From the NCBI RefSeq assembly GCF_000332975.1, contig NZ_BANR01000003.1, forward strand, positions 558,001-622,000: a DNA stretch of 64,000 nt, read 5' to 3'. Source of the DNA: Gordonia aichiensis NBRC 108223. GTDB taxonomy: Bacteria > Actinomycetota > Actinomycetes > Mycobacteriales > Mycobacteriaceae. This document shows, in pieces, positions 40,336 to 49,720 of this stretch. A program made the translations under genes and the position numbers. Every line of letters starts with the position of its first letter. Positions within the stretch are counted from its first letter, which is position 1. The notes under the pieces were generated by a model, which worked only from the letters and a program-made list of their open reading frames with translations, ran no database searches and had not been told where the DNA came from.

Positions 40336-42495
40336 TCAGCTCCGTGCCAGGTGATGGTTACCACGATGGGCGCCTGTGTGTTCTTCCGACTGTGCGGAGC
40401 CGGAACTCTGCTGTGCCGCAGTCGTTGTCGACGACGGTTCCGTCTTTGCCGCTGCGGTCGGTACGTTCAGGTCGTAGACCGTGTAGCCGCCGACGGTGCG
40501 GGCGGCGTAGTGGTTCGCGATCCATGCCGCGATAGTCGCGGCCACTGATCCGGTACTCCTACCCGTGTGCTGTTCACTGGCGAACTCTCCCATGGCCTTC
40601 GACGACTCGTCTCGTGCGGCAGGTGCCGTTTCGCGCTGACCGGTCACGACGTAGTAGCCGATCTGCTTGTCGGCCACGTACTTCTGGAACTGTGCGAGTG
40701 TCGGCGTCGGATCGTTGGAGAATCCACCGATGCCCATCACGGGAACGTGGGCGTCGAGTTCAAGCGATGCAGCGCTTGACGTTCTGGTGGTCGCCGCCGC
40801 CCAGCGGTCGGTACTCGACCGCAGCAAACGATCGAGTTGTGGCGAGTCCGCGGGGGAGCCGAAGCCATCGGAACCGCTGTGTTCGGCGACACCCGACGCC
40901 GAACCCTCGCGGCCGGAACCGGCGTGGCCAGAACTGTTGTGGCCGGGCAACACAGAGGGCCCGCCGCCGGTGTGCGCCACGGTGTCGCCATTGATGGCGA
41001 ATGCCGCAGGAGCCGAGAGGACGGCCAGGACGCCGCACCCGGCGGCGACGAGTGCAACGGAGCGTCGTGCGCGTGGTGGCGCCGCGGCAAGTATCGCGGT
41101 TGCGATGGCAACGACAAGTACCGCCCAGCGCAGCCATGGGAACCATGACGACTCGCGGTCGAGCAGGATGAACGCCCAGACGCCCCCGACGACGATCATC
41201 GTCGCCAACCCCATGCGCGCGGTGACGGCGCGCCATGAGGTGCTCGATTGGCGCGCCCGCCACGCCTCGACGACCCCGATTCCCACCAACCCCGCAATCG
41301 GAGGGGCGATCGCGAGTGAATAGTAGGGATGAACCGTTCCGCTCATGAAGGACAACACGATTCCATCGAGCAGCAACCAGAGACCGAAGAGCAGCGCACC
41401 CGCACGCACGAGATCGGTACGCGGTGCGCGGCCACGCAGAGCCAGCACGATCACCACGCCGATGAGCGCCGAGGGCAGCAGGAACGAGATCTCCGCCCCG
41501 AACTCGCCGCCGAAGAGTCGGCCGATACCCGGCGTGCTGCCGAACCCGCCGCCACCGAAACCGGCTGCAGGGGAGTGCATGTAGTGATCCGCGGTCTCAG
41601 CCGAGCCGGCAGGAAAGTCACCACCGGTGTGGCCGTGCCCTGCTATGCGGTCGAGTCCGTTGTAGCCGAGGACCAGATTCATGAAATTGTTGTCCGTCGA
41701 ACCCGCGAGGTACGGGCGCGACGATGCAGGCCACAGTAGCGTCAGTACGACGAACCATCCCGCTGACACCACCAGCGCGAGTGCAGCGGCCACCAGGTGC
41801 CACATGCGGCGCCTGAGCGTTGTCGGAGCTGCGAGTAGATAGACCGCGCCGAGCGCGGGCACGACCATGAGACCCTCGAGCATCTTCGCGAGAAACGCGA
41901 AACCCAGGGCGGCACCTGCCAACACGAGCCAGCGCACCGAGGCGCGTGACGTGGCCCGCACCGTGCAGTATGCCGCCGCCGTCATGAGCAGAACCATTGC
42001 AGCGTCGGGATTGTTGAACCGGAACATCAGGGCCGCAACCGGTGTCAGCGCGAGCGCAGCTCCCGAGACGAGTCCTGCCGTCCTGCCGGAGATGCGCGCG
42101 ACCGTGGCATACAGCAGGGCGACCGACGCGACTCCCATGACGGCCTCGGGAATCAGCATGCTCGCAGACGAGTATCCGAAGACCTGGCCGGAAACCCCCA
42201 TGACCCACTGGGAGAGCGGGGGCTTGTCAACGGTGATGAAGTTCGACGGGTCGACCGAGCCGAACAGTACCGCCTCCCAGTTGCGTGATCCCGCCCACGC
42301 TGCACCCGCATAGAACGTGTTGGCGTTTCCGTTGATCGTGATGTTCCACAGATAGAGCACCGCAGTCCCGGCGAGGAGTGCTGTGAGAGCCGCTCGATCG
42401 CGGTTCGTCGCAGGGCCCGGGCCGGCGTCGTGGTCGTCAGTTCTCCCGAGTACCCGCGGGGCGCCGAAGTCGGCGGCTGAGAAGGCAGTGGTCAC
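40336..42495 (-). CDS. GT39/ArnT-like membrane glycosyltransferase
   Basis: 719 residues from GTG 42495; the upstream part of the open frame is not coding-like. About eleven membrane helices fill residues 35-480. The first periplasmic loop holds VDPSNFITVDKPPLSQWVMG, with the acidic residue expected of polyprenyl-phosphate-dependent mannosyl/arabinosyl transferases. A Gly/Ser-rich external region (about 500-560) and a soluble C-terminal domain (HVPVMGIGGFSNDPTPTLAQ) follow. It probably adds a sugar to a cell-envelope acceptor. It leads the htrA-like gene and is divergent from an LCP gene. Confidence 0.85.
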   Translation of the reverse strand: MTTAFSAADFGAPRVLGRTDDHDAGPGPATNRDRAALTALLAGTAVLYLWNITINGNANTFYAGAAWAGSRNWEAVLFGSVDPSNFITVDKPPLSQWVMGVSGQVFGYSSASMLIPEAVMGVASVALLYATVARISGRTAGLVSGAALALTPVAALMFRFNNPDAAMVLLMTAAAYCTVRATSRASVRWLVLAGAALGFAFLAKMLEGLMVVPALGAVYLLAAPTTLRRRMWHLVAAALALVVSAGWFVVLTLLWPASSRPYLAGSTDNNFMNLVLGYNGLDRIAGHGHTGGDFPAGSAETADHYMHSPAAGFGGGGFGSTPGIGRLFGGEFGAEISFLLPSALIGVVIVLALRGRAPRTDLVRAGALLFGLWLLLDGIVLSFMSGTVHPYYSLAIAPPIAGLVGIGVVEAWRARQSSTSWRAVTARMGLATMIVVGGVWAFILLDRESSWFPWLRWAVLVVAIATAILAAAPPRARRSVALVAAGCGVLAVLSAPAAFAINGDTVAHTGGGPSVLPGHNSSGHAGSGREGSASGVAEHSGSDGFGSPADSPQLDRLLRSSTDRWAAATTRTSSAASLELDAHVPVMGIGGFSNDPTPTLAQFQKYVADKQIGYYVVTGQRETAPAARDESSKAMGEFASEQHTGRSTGSVAATIAAWIANHYAARTVGGYTVYDLNVPTAAAKTEPSSTTTAAQQSSGSAQSEEHTGAHRGNHHLARS

Positions 42496-42739
42496 GGACT
42501 CGATGGTGCGACCGCGGTGCTGAGGTTCGGCTGAGGCGGTGCTGCCAGGTCGCTGTGAGCATGTGGCCGCGCGCCCCTCCTCGGTTCGTGGTGTCCGTTC
42601 CGTCGGGATCGTCGACCACTCAGGGCTCTCACAGGCGCTGTCACTACCGTTGCCGGGTCGGGTCGGGGGAGAGTCCGCCCGCCGTCTGTGACGCCATGCA
42701 CAGTCGGATCGGTCAGAAGACGAGGAAGGGCGACGAGCA

Positions 42740-44215
42740 GTGGAGCAGGAGGGAACATCGCGCGACCGAGCGCGTCGGACACCCTCCGGGCACGGTTTTC
42801 GTCGTCCAGATGGCAGACGGATGACCGCAGGTGAGGTTGCCGCGGGGTCATCGCGAGCCCGCTGGGGTTCCGCGGATGACCTGACCCAGCCCATTCCCAC
42901 TGTTGCGAGCACCCCCGCGCCCGAACCCCGTCGACAAGGAACGACGCGACACGCACAGTCCCGTCCACCAACACGTTCGCGGCGTCCCTCTCTCGTCCAT
43001 GTGGGGCGCCTGGCGGTCGCGCTGTGTTCAGCGGTGATCCTATGTGCTGTCGGGCTCGCCTGGGGCACTGCGACGCACGTTGCAGGAGGTTTCGGTCGGT
43101 CCGGTGCACTGGCAGGCGGGCCCGCCTCGACCGGTGGTGCCGAGAACATCCTGTTGATGGGCCTCGACACGCGCAAAGACCGCGACGGCAACAACCTGTC
43201 GCCGGACATCCTCAAGCAACTGCATGCCGGAGACGGCGACGAGGGCGGCTACAACACCAACACCCTGATTCTGGTGCACATCCCCGCGGACAGGAAGAAC
43301 ATCGTCGCGTTCTCCATTCCTCGCGACGACCTCGTCGATGTCGACGGTCTCGACGTGAGTCAGGCGAAGATCAAAGAGGCATATGGCCGCAAGAAGGCGA
43401 TTCTCGAGGATCAGCTGACCGCTCAGGGTGTCACCGATCAGGCCACGCTCGAATCACGTGGACGTGAGGCAGGCCGAGTCGAGACCATTCAGACGGTCCG
43501 CCAGCTCACCGGGGTGCCGATCGACCGGTTCGCCGAGGTCAGTCTCGTCGGCTTCTATGACATCGCCAAGGCGCTCGGCGGGATCGATGTCTGCCTGAAT
43601 CACTCTGTCCGCGACTCGTACTCGGGCGCACGCTTTCCTGCTGGACACCAGCACCTGAACGCGTCCCAGTCATTGGCGTTCGTTCGCCAGCGCCACGGGC
43701 TCGACAACGGTGACCTCGATCGCACCCACCGGCAGCAGGCCTTCCTCCTCTCGGTTCTTCACCAGGTGCAGAGCACGGGAATGCTGACCGATCCCGGGAA
43801 ACTGAACAGACTCAGCACCGCACTCAACAACGACGTCGTCCTGTCCGACGGGTGGGACCTCATGTCCTGGGGCCAGCAGATGCTCGGCCCGAGCGACCAG
43901 CGGGTGAGTTTCCGCACCCTTCCTGTCGAGCGCTACGACACCGTCGACGGTCAGGACGTGAACATCATCGACGTCGCGACGGTGCGTGAACAGATCCAGA
44001 CCGCGTTTGGCATGAAGGCCCCGTCGAGTACGGCTCCGCGGTCGGGCGACGGTTCCTCGTCGAGCGCGAGTGCGACGTCGACGACCGGCTCGGCCGGCGG
44101 TGAGGCAGGGGCCGATGAGAGCAACGGAGACGCCACGACGGCTTCGCTGGAAGGCCCCGCTCCCGATTCGGGTGGCACGGTGAGCAGCGGCGCGGCCATT
44201 CCCTGCGTCGACTGA
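42740..44215 (+). CDS. LytR-CpsA-Psr (LCP) family cell-wall ligase
   Basis: 491 residues from GTG 42740 (ATG 42821 possible). A disordered N-terminus is followed by a membrane helix (VGRLAVALCSAVILCAVGLA) and an LCP domain with NILLMGLDTRKD, DTNTLILVHI-type TNTLILVHIPADRKNIVAF, SIPRDD, VSLVGFYDIAKALGGIDVCL and ALAFVRQRH-like SLAFVRQRHGLDNGDLDRTH (pyrophosphate-binding Arg/Asp). It attaches arabinogalactan or another glycopolymer to peptidoglycan outside the membrane. The Ser/Thr/Gly-rich tail ends PCVD. Confidence 0.92.
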   Translation: MEQEGTSRDRARRTPSGHGFRRPDGRRMTAGEVAAGSSRARWGSADDLTQPIPTVASTPAPEPRRQGTTRHAQSRPPTRSRRPSLVHVGRLAVALCSAVILCAVGLAWGTATHVAGGFGRSGALAGGPASTGGAENILLMGLDTRKDRDGNNLSPDILKQLHAGDGDEGGYNTNTLILVHIPADRKNIVAFSIPRDDLVDVDGLDVSQAKIKEAYGRKKAILEDQLTAQGVTDQATLESRGREAGRVETIQTVRQLTGVPIDRFAEVSLVGFYDIAKALGGIDVCLNHSVRDSYSGARFPAGHQHLNASQSLAFVRQRHGLDNGDLDRTHRQQAFLLSVLHQVQSTGMLTDPGKLNRLSTALNNDVVLSDGWDLMSWGQQMLGPSDQRVSFRTLPVERYDTVDGQDVNIIDVATVREQIQTAFGMKAPSSTAPRSGDGSSSSASATSTTGSAGGEAGADESNGDATTASLEGPAPDSGGTVSSGAAIPCVD

Positions 44216-44259
44216 GTGCGCGACTGGGTGAGCGGCTGAGTGAACGGCTGAGTGAACGG
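44212..44259. repeat. Four 12-bp tandem repeats spanning the LCP stop codon
   Basis: Units CTGAGTGCGCGA, CTGGGTGAGCGG, CTGAGTGAACGG and CTGAGTGAACGG run head to tail; the LCP TGA lies in the first. Slippage here could add or remove units without touching the coding part. Confidence 0.75.
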
Positions 44260-44385
44260 CAGGGACCGCAGCGCGCACCACGGGTCACCGCACGCGCCCG
44301 ACCGTCGAACTGTCGCGCGCCGACCCGATCGCAACGGACAATCCGTCGGTTGCCGCAGCTCATCGGACGCAGCACAGTATCGGCC

Positions 44386-45801
44386 ATGAGTACAGAAGCA
44401 CCCACCGACGACGATGCCGCCGTCTCGCAGTTGAATTACGGCAGCAAGGTCCTCGCCGTCGAACCCGGCGGAAACGAGCCGATTCCGGCCGAGGCACGGC
44501 ACGGTACGCCCCGCGGGTTGTTCTGGACGTGGACGGCCCCCAACCTCGAGTTCGCGACGATCTTCGTCGGTGTGCTCTCCGTCGGTGTCTTCGGACTGTC
44601 CTTCTGGCAGGCCGTCGTCGCGATCGTCGTGGGCAACGGCCTCGCGGCGGCCGCTCACTATCTCTTGTCAGCAGACGGGCCGCTGCACGGCGTACCGCAG
44701 ATGGTGCTCGGCAGGCTCGCCTTCGGCTACCGCGGCAACATTCTGCCCGCGACCTTCATGGCGGTCATGTGTGGTGTCGGTTGGTTCGCGACCAACAGTG
44801 CCAGTGGAGCTTTCGCGTTGTCGACGCTGTTCGGCTTCACCCCGCTCGTCGGGTTGATCATCATCGTCATCGTGCAGACGGCGTTCGCGTTCTTCGGACA
44901 CAACCTCGTCCAGCGTTTCGAGCGGATCGCCGCACCCATTCTTGCTGTGATCTTCTTGATCGCCGCCGTGATCATCTTCAGCAAGTCGCATCTCGGTGCG
45001 CCGCCGTCGTCCGGTGGCGGCTTCTCGATGTCCGGGTTCTGGCTGACCGTCGGCGCGGCATTCGGATACACCGCGGGCTGGACGCCGTACGCCGCCGACT
45101 ACACCCGGTACCTGCCGACGACGGTGTCGCGGGTGCAGACCGGCGTGTACGCATCACTCGGGTTGTTCGTCTCCTGCACCGTACTGATGTTCGTGGGCGC
45201 GGCGTCGGTGACGATCGGAGCGGCGTCGTCGGACAATCCGACCGCAGCGTTCACGGCGAACCTGCCGACGCTGGTCGCCGACCTCACCTTGCTCGCCATC
45301 GCTGTCGGCGCCGTCGCGGCGAACGCGATCAACGTCTACTCCGGCGCAATGGCCTTCGTGACCATGGGATTCAAGTTGCCGATGAACACTCAGCGCGCGC
45401 TGGTCACGGTGCTGTTCGGTGTTGTCGGATTCCTAGTCGCTTGGTGGGCGCTTGCCGACGCCGCGGCGTCGTACGAGGCATTCCTGCTGCTGGTCGCCTA
45501 CTGGATCGGTCCGTGGCTCGGGGTGGTGTTCGCCGACCGTCTGCTACGGAAGGAGAAGCCGTCGTTGAATCTTCTCTACGACACCAGATACGTGAACTGG
45601 GGTGGATTCGCGGCGTTCGTGATCGCGCTGGTCGGCTCGGTCCTGCTCTTCTGCAATCAAGAGAAATTCGTCGGGTACGTGGTTCGCCTCGTCCCCGAGT
45701 TGGGCGACATCGGCGCCTTTGTCGGGTTCGCAATCGCATTCGTGGGGTATGTGATTTTGGCTCGCACGAGCGTCGAGGCGTCGCAGCGAAGCCACCGCTG
45801 A
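44386..45801 (+). CDS. NCS1-family nucleobase permease
   Basis: 471 residues from ATG 44386, with CAGTAT 5 bp upstream. Twelve hydrophobic segments fit an NCS1 purine/cytosine transporter: NLEFATIFVGVLSVGVFGLS in helix 1, GPLHGVPQMVLGRLAFGYRG and FGYTAGWTPYAADYTRYLPT as family signatures, and WIGPWLGVVFADRLL near the end. It probably imports cytosine or a related base with a cation. The neighbours (PucR regulator, cytosine-deaminase-like enzyme) fit that. Confidence 0.9.
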   Translation: MSTEAPTDDDAAVSQLNYGSKVLAVEPGGNEPIPAEARHGTPRGLFWTWTAPNLEFATIFVGVLSVGVFGLSFWQAVVAIVVGNGLAAAAHYLLSADGPLHGVPQMVLGRLAFGYRGNILPATFMAVMCGVGWFATNSASGAFALSTLFGFTPLVGLIIIVIVQTAFAFFGHNLVQRFERIAAPILAVIFLIAAVIIFSKSHLGAPPSSGGGFSMSGFWLTVGAAFGYTAGWTPYAADYTRYLPTTVSRVQTGVYASLGLFVSCTVLMFVGAASVTIGAASSDNPTAAFTANLPTLVADLTLLAIAVGAVAANAINVYSGAMAFVTMGFKLPMNTQRALVTVLFGVVGFLVAWWALADAAASYEAFLLLVAYWIGPWLGVVFADRLLRKEKPSLNLLYDTRYVNWGGFAAFVIALVGSVLLFCNQEKFVGYVVRLVPELGDIGAFVGFAIAFVGYVILARTSVEASQRSHR

Positions 45802-45834
45802 CGCCGTCGCCAGGGCCGTCAACGACGGTCACGC

Positions 45835-45879
45835 CGACGCGAGTCCTTCTCCGACGCTGCCGGAGCAGGGCTCGCGTCG
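45835..45879. terminator. Nested hairpin between convergent permease and pucR genes
   Basis: Outer arms CGACGCGAG and CTCGCGTCG enclose an inner CTCCG/CGGAG stem. There is no clear T-tract, so termination efficiency is uncertain. Confidence 0.5.
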
Positions 45880-45883
45880 TGTC

Positions 45884-45943
45884 GTCGGGTTCAGGAGCGT
45901 CGGGTTCGGGAGCGTCGGGTTCGGGAGCGTCGGGTTCGGGAGC
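45884..45943. repeat. Four 15-bp tandem repeats
   Basis: The unit GTCGGGTTCGGGAGC occurs four times head to tail (the first copy has A for G at position 10), in the intergenic stretch just past the 3' end of pucR. Confidence 0.85.
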
Positions 45944-45981
45944 GGCGGGTGATCGGGAGTTCGACGACTGGGCTTCTGCGG

Positions 45982-47562
45982 TCACCTCTGCGATGCGGTC
46001 CCGGTGGCCTCGGCGCGTAATGCGCTGAAGGCCAGCAGGATCGACGCGTACATATCGGGATCGGTGGGGTCGAAGCCGAGAACCTCGCGCACGCGGTCGA
46101 GTCGTTGATAGAGACTCTGGCGCCCGATGTGCAACGCCTGCGCAGAACGAGTGGCGCTGCAGCCGTTGCGCAGATGCACCTCGAGGGTACGTGCGAGTTG
46201 TGTCGACGACGCCGTGTCGTGGCGGAGAAGTGGATCGATGAGACCGATGAGTTCGTCGCGTGCCTCCGCGGACATCGAGCCCGCCGCGGCGTCGACTGCC
46301 AGCGACCTAGCGGTGAACACCCGACCGGAGAGGTTTGTGGAATGCGCGGATTCGACTGCGCTGCCCAATCTTTCGGCACAGGTCCGCAGTGAGTCGCCGA
46401 GTGTCATCGACAGCCCTGGCCCGGGTCCGGCATCTGCTGTCGCGCACGGTTGCCCCACGACGACGGTCACGCGACTGCCGTGGGGGCCGAGTTCGGTGAA
46501 GGCCTTGTGGACGCAGTCGACGGCGTCGTGCTCCCCGGCAGGGGTCGCCATCACGACAAGGCCGTACACGGTGGCGTCGACGGTCTCGAATACAACGCCG
46601 CCAAGGGGCGACGCCGCACGGCCCAGTGCACTCTCGGCCATCCGGGAATCGGGGGATTCGACTACTACCGGAACGATCTGCGACGACTGCGTCGCCGGAG
46701 CCCCCGATCCCGACAGTCGCGCGAACAGATCGGCGCGCCTGATGGGGCGCGAGGCGAGCAACTCCTCGATGAGTCGGGACGCCACCGCAGAACGGCTGAT
46801 GCCTGCGCGCACCAGGGCCGAGGTCAGTGGGCCTGCCGCGCAATCGAGAAGCATCGCCGCGCGTTCTGCTGCGCCTGTGGTGGCACTCGGTCCGGCGATC
46901 AATCGCGCGATCTCACGTCCGCGAACGACAATCGCCGTCGATGCGAGTTGGTCATCGACGGCCCGCCACGCCGAACGGTCATCGTCGACGCCGTGCGCGG
47001 CGATCAGTGCGCCGCCCGCGCCGACCAGCACGATCGGGCAGCGCGCTGCGTCGGAGACGTGCTCGAGCATCTTGGCGACACCACCGCCGGAGGCCATGTC
47101 GTCGTGCAGCCTGGCGTCGAGTTGACCCCGCACCCGTAGATCGGACAGTTCTGCTGACACGATGGCGGTGTTGGCGGCGCGGCACATCTTGATGAACGGC
47201 ACCACCCGACGCAGTTCGATGATCGGCAGGCGCCGTAGTGAGCCCTCGCGGATCACCTCCTCGGGAACGCTGTCAAAGCTGCGCCCGATCTCGAAGGCAA
47301 GCGCTGCGACACCGCGTTCGGCCAGCTCACGGATGTAGTGCCGACGGGTCCCCGCGTCCAGACCCGCCAAGCCGAGTCCGGTGGTCAAGAGCAGTTCACC
47401 ACCGGCGAGGAGCGGACCAATCTCGTAGATCTCGCTGGAGTGCACCCATATCACCGGGCGTTCGAGGCAATCGTGCGCGGTGAGCACATGCGGATCGGCC
47501 TCGGTGAGGAAATCGTCGACGATCCGACGCAGGGAGAGCGTCGACGCCTGTCGTTCGGGCAT
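45982..47562 (-). CDS. PucR-family transcriptional regulator
   Basis: 526 residues. The N-terminal purine-catabolism regulator-like domain (PF07905; LERPVIWVHSSEIYEIGPLL, GGELLLTTGLGL) covers residues 1-125, with a central GGDEF-like region and the C-terminal HTH_30 (LEVHLRNGCSATRSAQALHI, then GRQSLYQRLDRVREVLGF). PucR-type regulators control nucleobase or related nitrogen catabolism. It lies between the NCS1 permease (convergent) and the deaminase-oxygenase pair (divergent, 86 bp), which makes it the likely local regulator. Confidence 0.9.
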   Translation of the reverse strand: MPERQASTLSLRRIVDDFLTEADPHVLTAHDCLERPVIWVHSSEIYEIGPLLAGGELLLTTGLGLAGLDAGTRRHYIRELAERGVAALAFEIGRSFDSVPEEVIREGSLRRLPIIELRRVVPFIKMCRAANTAIVSAELSDLRVRGQLDARLHDDMASGGGVAKMLEHVSDAARCPIVLVGAGGALIAAHGVDDDRSAWRAVDDQLASTAIVVRGREIARLIAGPSATTGAAERAAMLLDCAAGPLTSALVRAGISRSAVASRLIEELLASRPIRRADLFARLSGSGAPATQSSQIVPVVVESPDSRMAESALGRAASPLGGVVFETVDATVYGLVVMATPAGEHDAVDCVHKAFTELGPHGSRVTVVVGQPCATADAGPGPGLSMTLGDSLRTCAERLGSAVESAHSTNLSGRVFTARSLAVDAAAGSMSAEARDELIGLIDPLLRHDTASSTQLARTLEVHLRNGCSATRSAQALHIGRQSLYQRLDRVREVLGFDPTDPDMYASILLAFSALRAEATGTASQR

Positions 47563-47648
47563 GCACAGACGATATGCACGTCGCGGTCGGCGCGCGACAT
47601 GACGGACTGTCGGTTGAAGACCACTGCGTCACCGCGCACAGTCGAGTC

Positions 47649-48170
47649 ATGCTCCCGCGACATCAGACCACCTCCCCGGTAGACGCCGTGGCACTACTCG
47701 ACACCGCCTATCAGCAGGCCCAACTGGGTGTCGCCGAGGGCGGCATCCCGATCGGTGCAGCACTGTTCAGCGCCGACGGCACGTTGCTCGGTGAGGGGCG
47801 TAATCGGCGCGTACAGCACGACGATCCGTCCGTGCATGGTGAGACCGACGCGTTCCGTGCGGCCGGCCGTCAGCGCGACTACTCGTCGACCATCATGGTC
47901 ACCACCCTGGCGCCGTGCTGGTACTGCAGTGGGTTGATCCGGCAGTTCGGTATCGGCACCGTCCTGATCGGGGAGAACCGGACGTTCGCCGGCGGCGAGG
48001 AATGGTTGCGCGACCTCGGCGTCGACGTCATTGTTCTCGACGACGAGCGTTGCGTTGCGATGATGACGGACTTCATCGCAGATCATCCGGCACTGTGGAA
48101 CGAGGACATCGGCGTCGTCGACGGAGGGGTGCACGAAGCGCGTTCGGAGAAGCGGGAGACGGTCCTGTGA
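47649..48170 (+). CDS. Cytosine-deaminase-like nucleobase deaminase
   Basis: 173 residues from ATG 47649. A zinc-dependent CDA-superfamily enzyme with HGETDAFR (His ligand and catalytic Glu) and TLAPCWYCSGLI (PCxxC ligands). The opening ALLDTAYQQAQLGVAEGGIP and the FAGGEEWLRDLGVDVIVLDD tail resemble the yeast-type cytosine deaminase group more than TadA or guanine deaminase. It would convert cytosine to uracil, or 5-methylcytosine to thymine. It overlaps the oxygenase gene by 4 bp, and regulator and permease genes are adjacent. Confidence 0.88.
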   Translation: MLPRHQTTSPVDAVALLDTAYQQAQLGVAEGGIPIGAALFSADGTLLGEGRNRRVQHDDPSVHGETDAFRAAGRQRDYSSTIMVTTLAPCWYCSGLIRQFGIGTVLIGENRTFAGGEEWLRDLGVDVIVLDDERCVAMMTDFIADHPALWNEDIGVVDGGVHEARSEKRETVL

Positions 48171-49141
48171 CCACCGAGAGCCCCATCCTGACGGTCGACC
48201 TGTCGCGGTGGCGCGAAGGCGGAGCCGGCGCCGACGCGGTATGCGCTGCAGTCGACGAATCGCTGCAGAAGGCGGGCTTCCTCCTCGTCACCGGCCACGG
48301 CATCGAGCCCGCGTTGCCTGCAGCACTACGGGCCGCCGCCCGAGAGTTCTTCGCGATGCCACCAGAAGTCAAGCAGCAGTACGCCGTCGGGGTCGGCGGT
48401 CGCGGCTGGATCGGTCCGGGACTCGAGGCCAACGGCTACTCCGAGGGCACCGAGACACCTCCCGACCTCAAGGAAACCTACAACTCGGGTGCACAGACGC
48501 GTGTCGGCATTCCCGAGGTCGACGACTACTGGTTCGCTCCCGATGTGTGGCCTGCCGAGGCACCGCGCCTGCGCGAGTTGTTCACGGCCTGGACCGCGGC
48601 CTGCAAGAAGTTGTCCGATGACCTGCTCGCGCTGATGGCTGCATCGCTGGGACTCACGTTCGGCGACAACCCTTTTCGCGATCTCGCCGGTGCGGCGACG
48701 TGGACGTCGAACATCAATCACTATCCGCCACTGACCGACGTGGGCGAGCCTGAGCCCGGCCAGTTCCGCATCGGCCCACACACCGACTTCGGCACGGTGA
48801 CCATCCTCGACCGCGAGCCCGGCGCGGGAGGCCTTCAGGTCTACAGCGACGAGGGCGGCTGGGCGGACGCGCCGTACGATCCGTCGGCGCTGACGGTCAA
48901 CATCGGCGACCTCCTCGAGTACTGGTCGGGCCGACGCTGGCCCGCGGGCAGGCACCGTGTGCTGCCTCCGCAGGCCGACGCACCCGAGGAGGACCTGGTC
49001 TCCTTGATCTTCTTCTACGAGCTCAACCACGACGCCGTGGTGACGCCGCTCGAGCCGCCAATCGGCAAGGTGGCCGGACGCCCGCCCGTCATCGGCGGTG
49101 AATTCATCAGGGAGCGGCTCGACGCCATCACCGTCGGCTAG
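48167..49141 (+). CDS. Isopenicillin N synthase-like Fe(II) oxygenase of the nucleobase cluster
   Basis: 324 residues from GTG 48167. The DIOX_N-like N-terminus (AGFLLVTGHGIEPALPAALR, then EFFAMPPEVKQQY) precedes a double-stranded beta-helix core. Iron ligands are the His and Asp of GPHTDFGTVTIL and the distal His of RHRV. Where 2-oxoglutarate enzymes have the RxS motif, this protein reads LVS (EEDLVSLIFFYEL), so the usual cosubstrate Arg appears missing. Coupling to a deaminase and base permease suggests a base, such as thymine in fungal thymine-7-hydroxylase; that is inference. Confidence 0.82.
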   Translation: MTTESPILTVDLSRWREGGAGADAVCAAVDESLQKAGFLLVTGHGIEPALPAALRAAAREFFAMPPEVKQQYAVGVGGRGWIGPGLEANGYSEGTETPPDLKETYNSGAQTRVGIPEVDDYWFAPDVWPAEAPRLRELFTAWTAACKKLSDDLLALMAASLGLTFGDNPFRDLAGAATWTSNINHYPPLTDVGEPEPGQFRIGPHTDFGTVTILDREPGAGGLQVYSDEGGWADAPYDPSALTVNIGDLLEYWSGRRWPAGRHRVLPPQADAPEEDLVSLIFFYELNHDAVVTPLEPPIGKVAGRPPVIGGEFIRERLDAITVG

Positions 49142-49168
49142 CGGTTGCGGGTCATGATGGTGGTGGCG

Positions 49169-49720
49169 TTACTCGGTACGCGGCAGCCGAAAGCGGTCAC
49201 TACTGATGGCCTCTGCCACCCTTCGGGCACTGCGCTCTTCGGATTCCTCCGACGTGTCGAGTACATGGTTGTCGAACTCGCCGAGGTCGGAGAACTGATC
49301 CCACATGGAGAGGATCGGCGCTTCGTCGATCAAAGCGCTCGGTGCTGTTCGGGCTCGGGCTCGCTGGAGCGCGATGTCTCGGTGCGGCCGGAGCACCACG
49401 TAATGGACTGTCGGTTCGGGGGGCTGTGCTGTTGTGGTCCGGAAATGGTGGAGCATCCACGGTCCCACGATTCCGTCGATCACAGTGGTGAAGCCGCCGA
49501 ACGCATAGGTAAAGGCGGCACCTGCGATCACTTCCATCACGGTGTGGTTCTGCACATCGGCGGCGGGATCGTACGGGGGAATGGCTCCCGAGACGATGTA
49601 GTGCCAGAAGTCGTCCGTATGTAGATGTACGCCCTTGCCATGGCGGCGGGCGAGATGTGCGGCGAGGGTGGACTTGCCGGCCCCGGGCGGGCCGGTGAGG
49701 ATGATCACGTGTCCGGTCAC
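49169..49720 (-). CDS. P-loop ATPase/kinase-like protein
   Basis: 183 residues from GTG 49720, preceded by TAGCTT 7 bp upstream; a longer start at 49780 adds a charged extension. The Walker A motif is LTGPPGAGKSTLAAHLARR, with a lid-like Arg region (RPHRDIALQRARART). It belongs to the small AAA_33 kinase-like group that phosphorylates small molecules, nucleotides or antibiotics. The substrate is unknown. It is convergent with the oxygenase gene. Confidence 0.8.
   Translation of the reverse strand: MTGHVIILTGPPGAGKSTLAAHLARRHGKGVHLHTDDFWHYIVSGAIPPYDPAADVQNHTVMEVIAGAAFTYAFGGFTTVIDGIVGPWMLHHFRTTTAQPPEPTVHYVVLRPHRDIALQRARARTAPSALIDEAPILSMWDQFSDLGEFDNHVLDTSEESEERSARRVAEAISSDRFRLPRTE

Noticed and set aside
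45884-45943. Possible CRISPR array
   Set aside because: The repeats are 15 bp, directly abutting, with no spacers and no cas genes.
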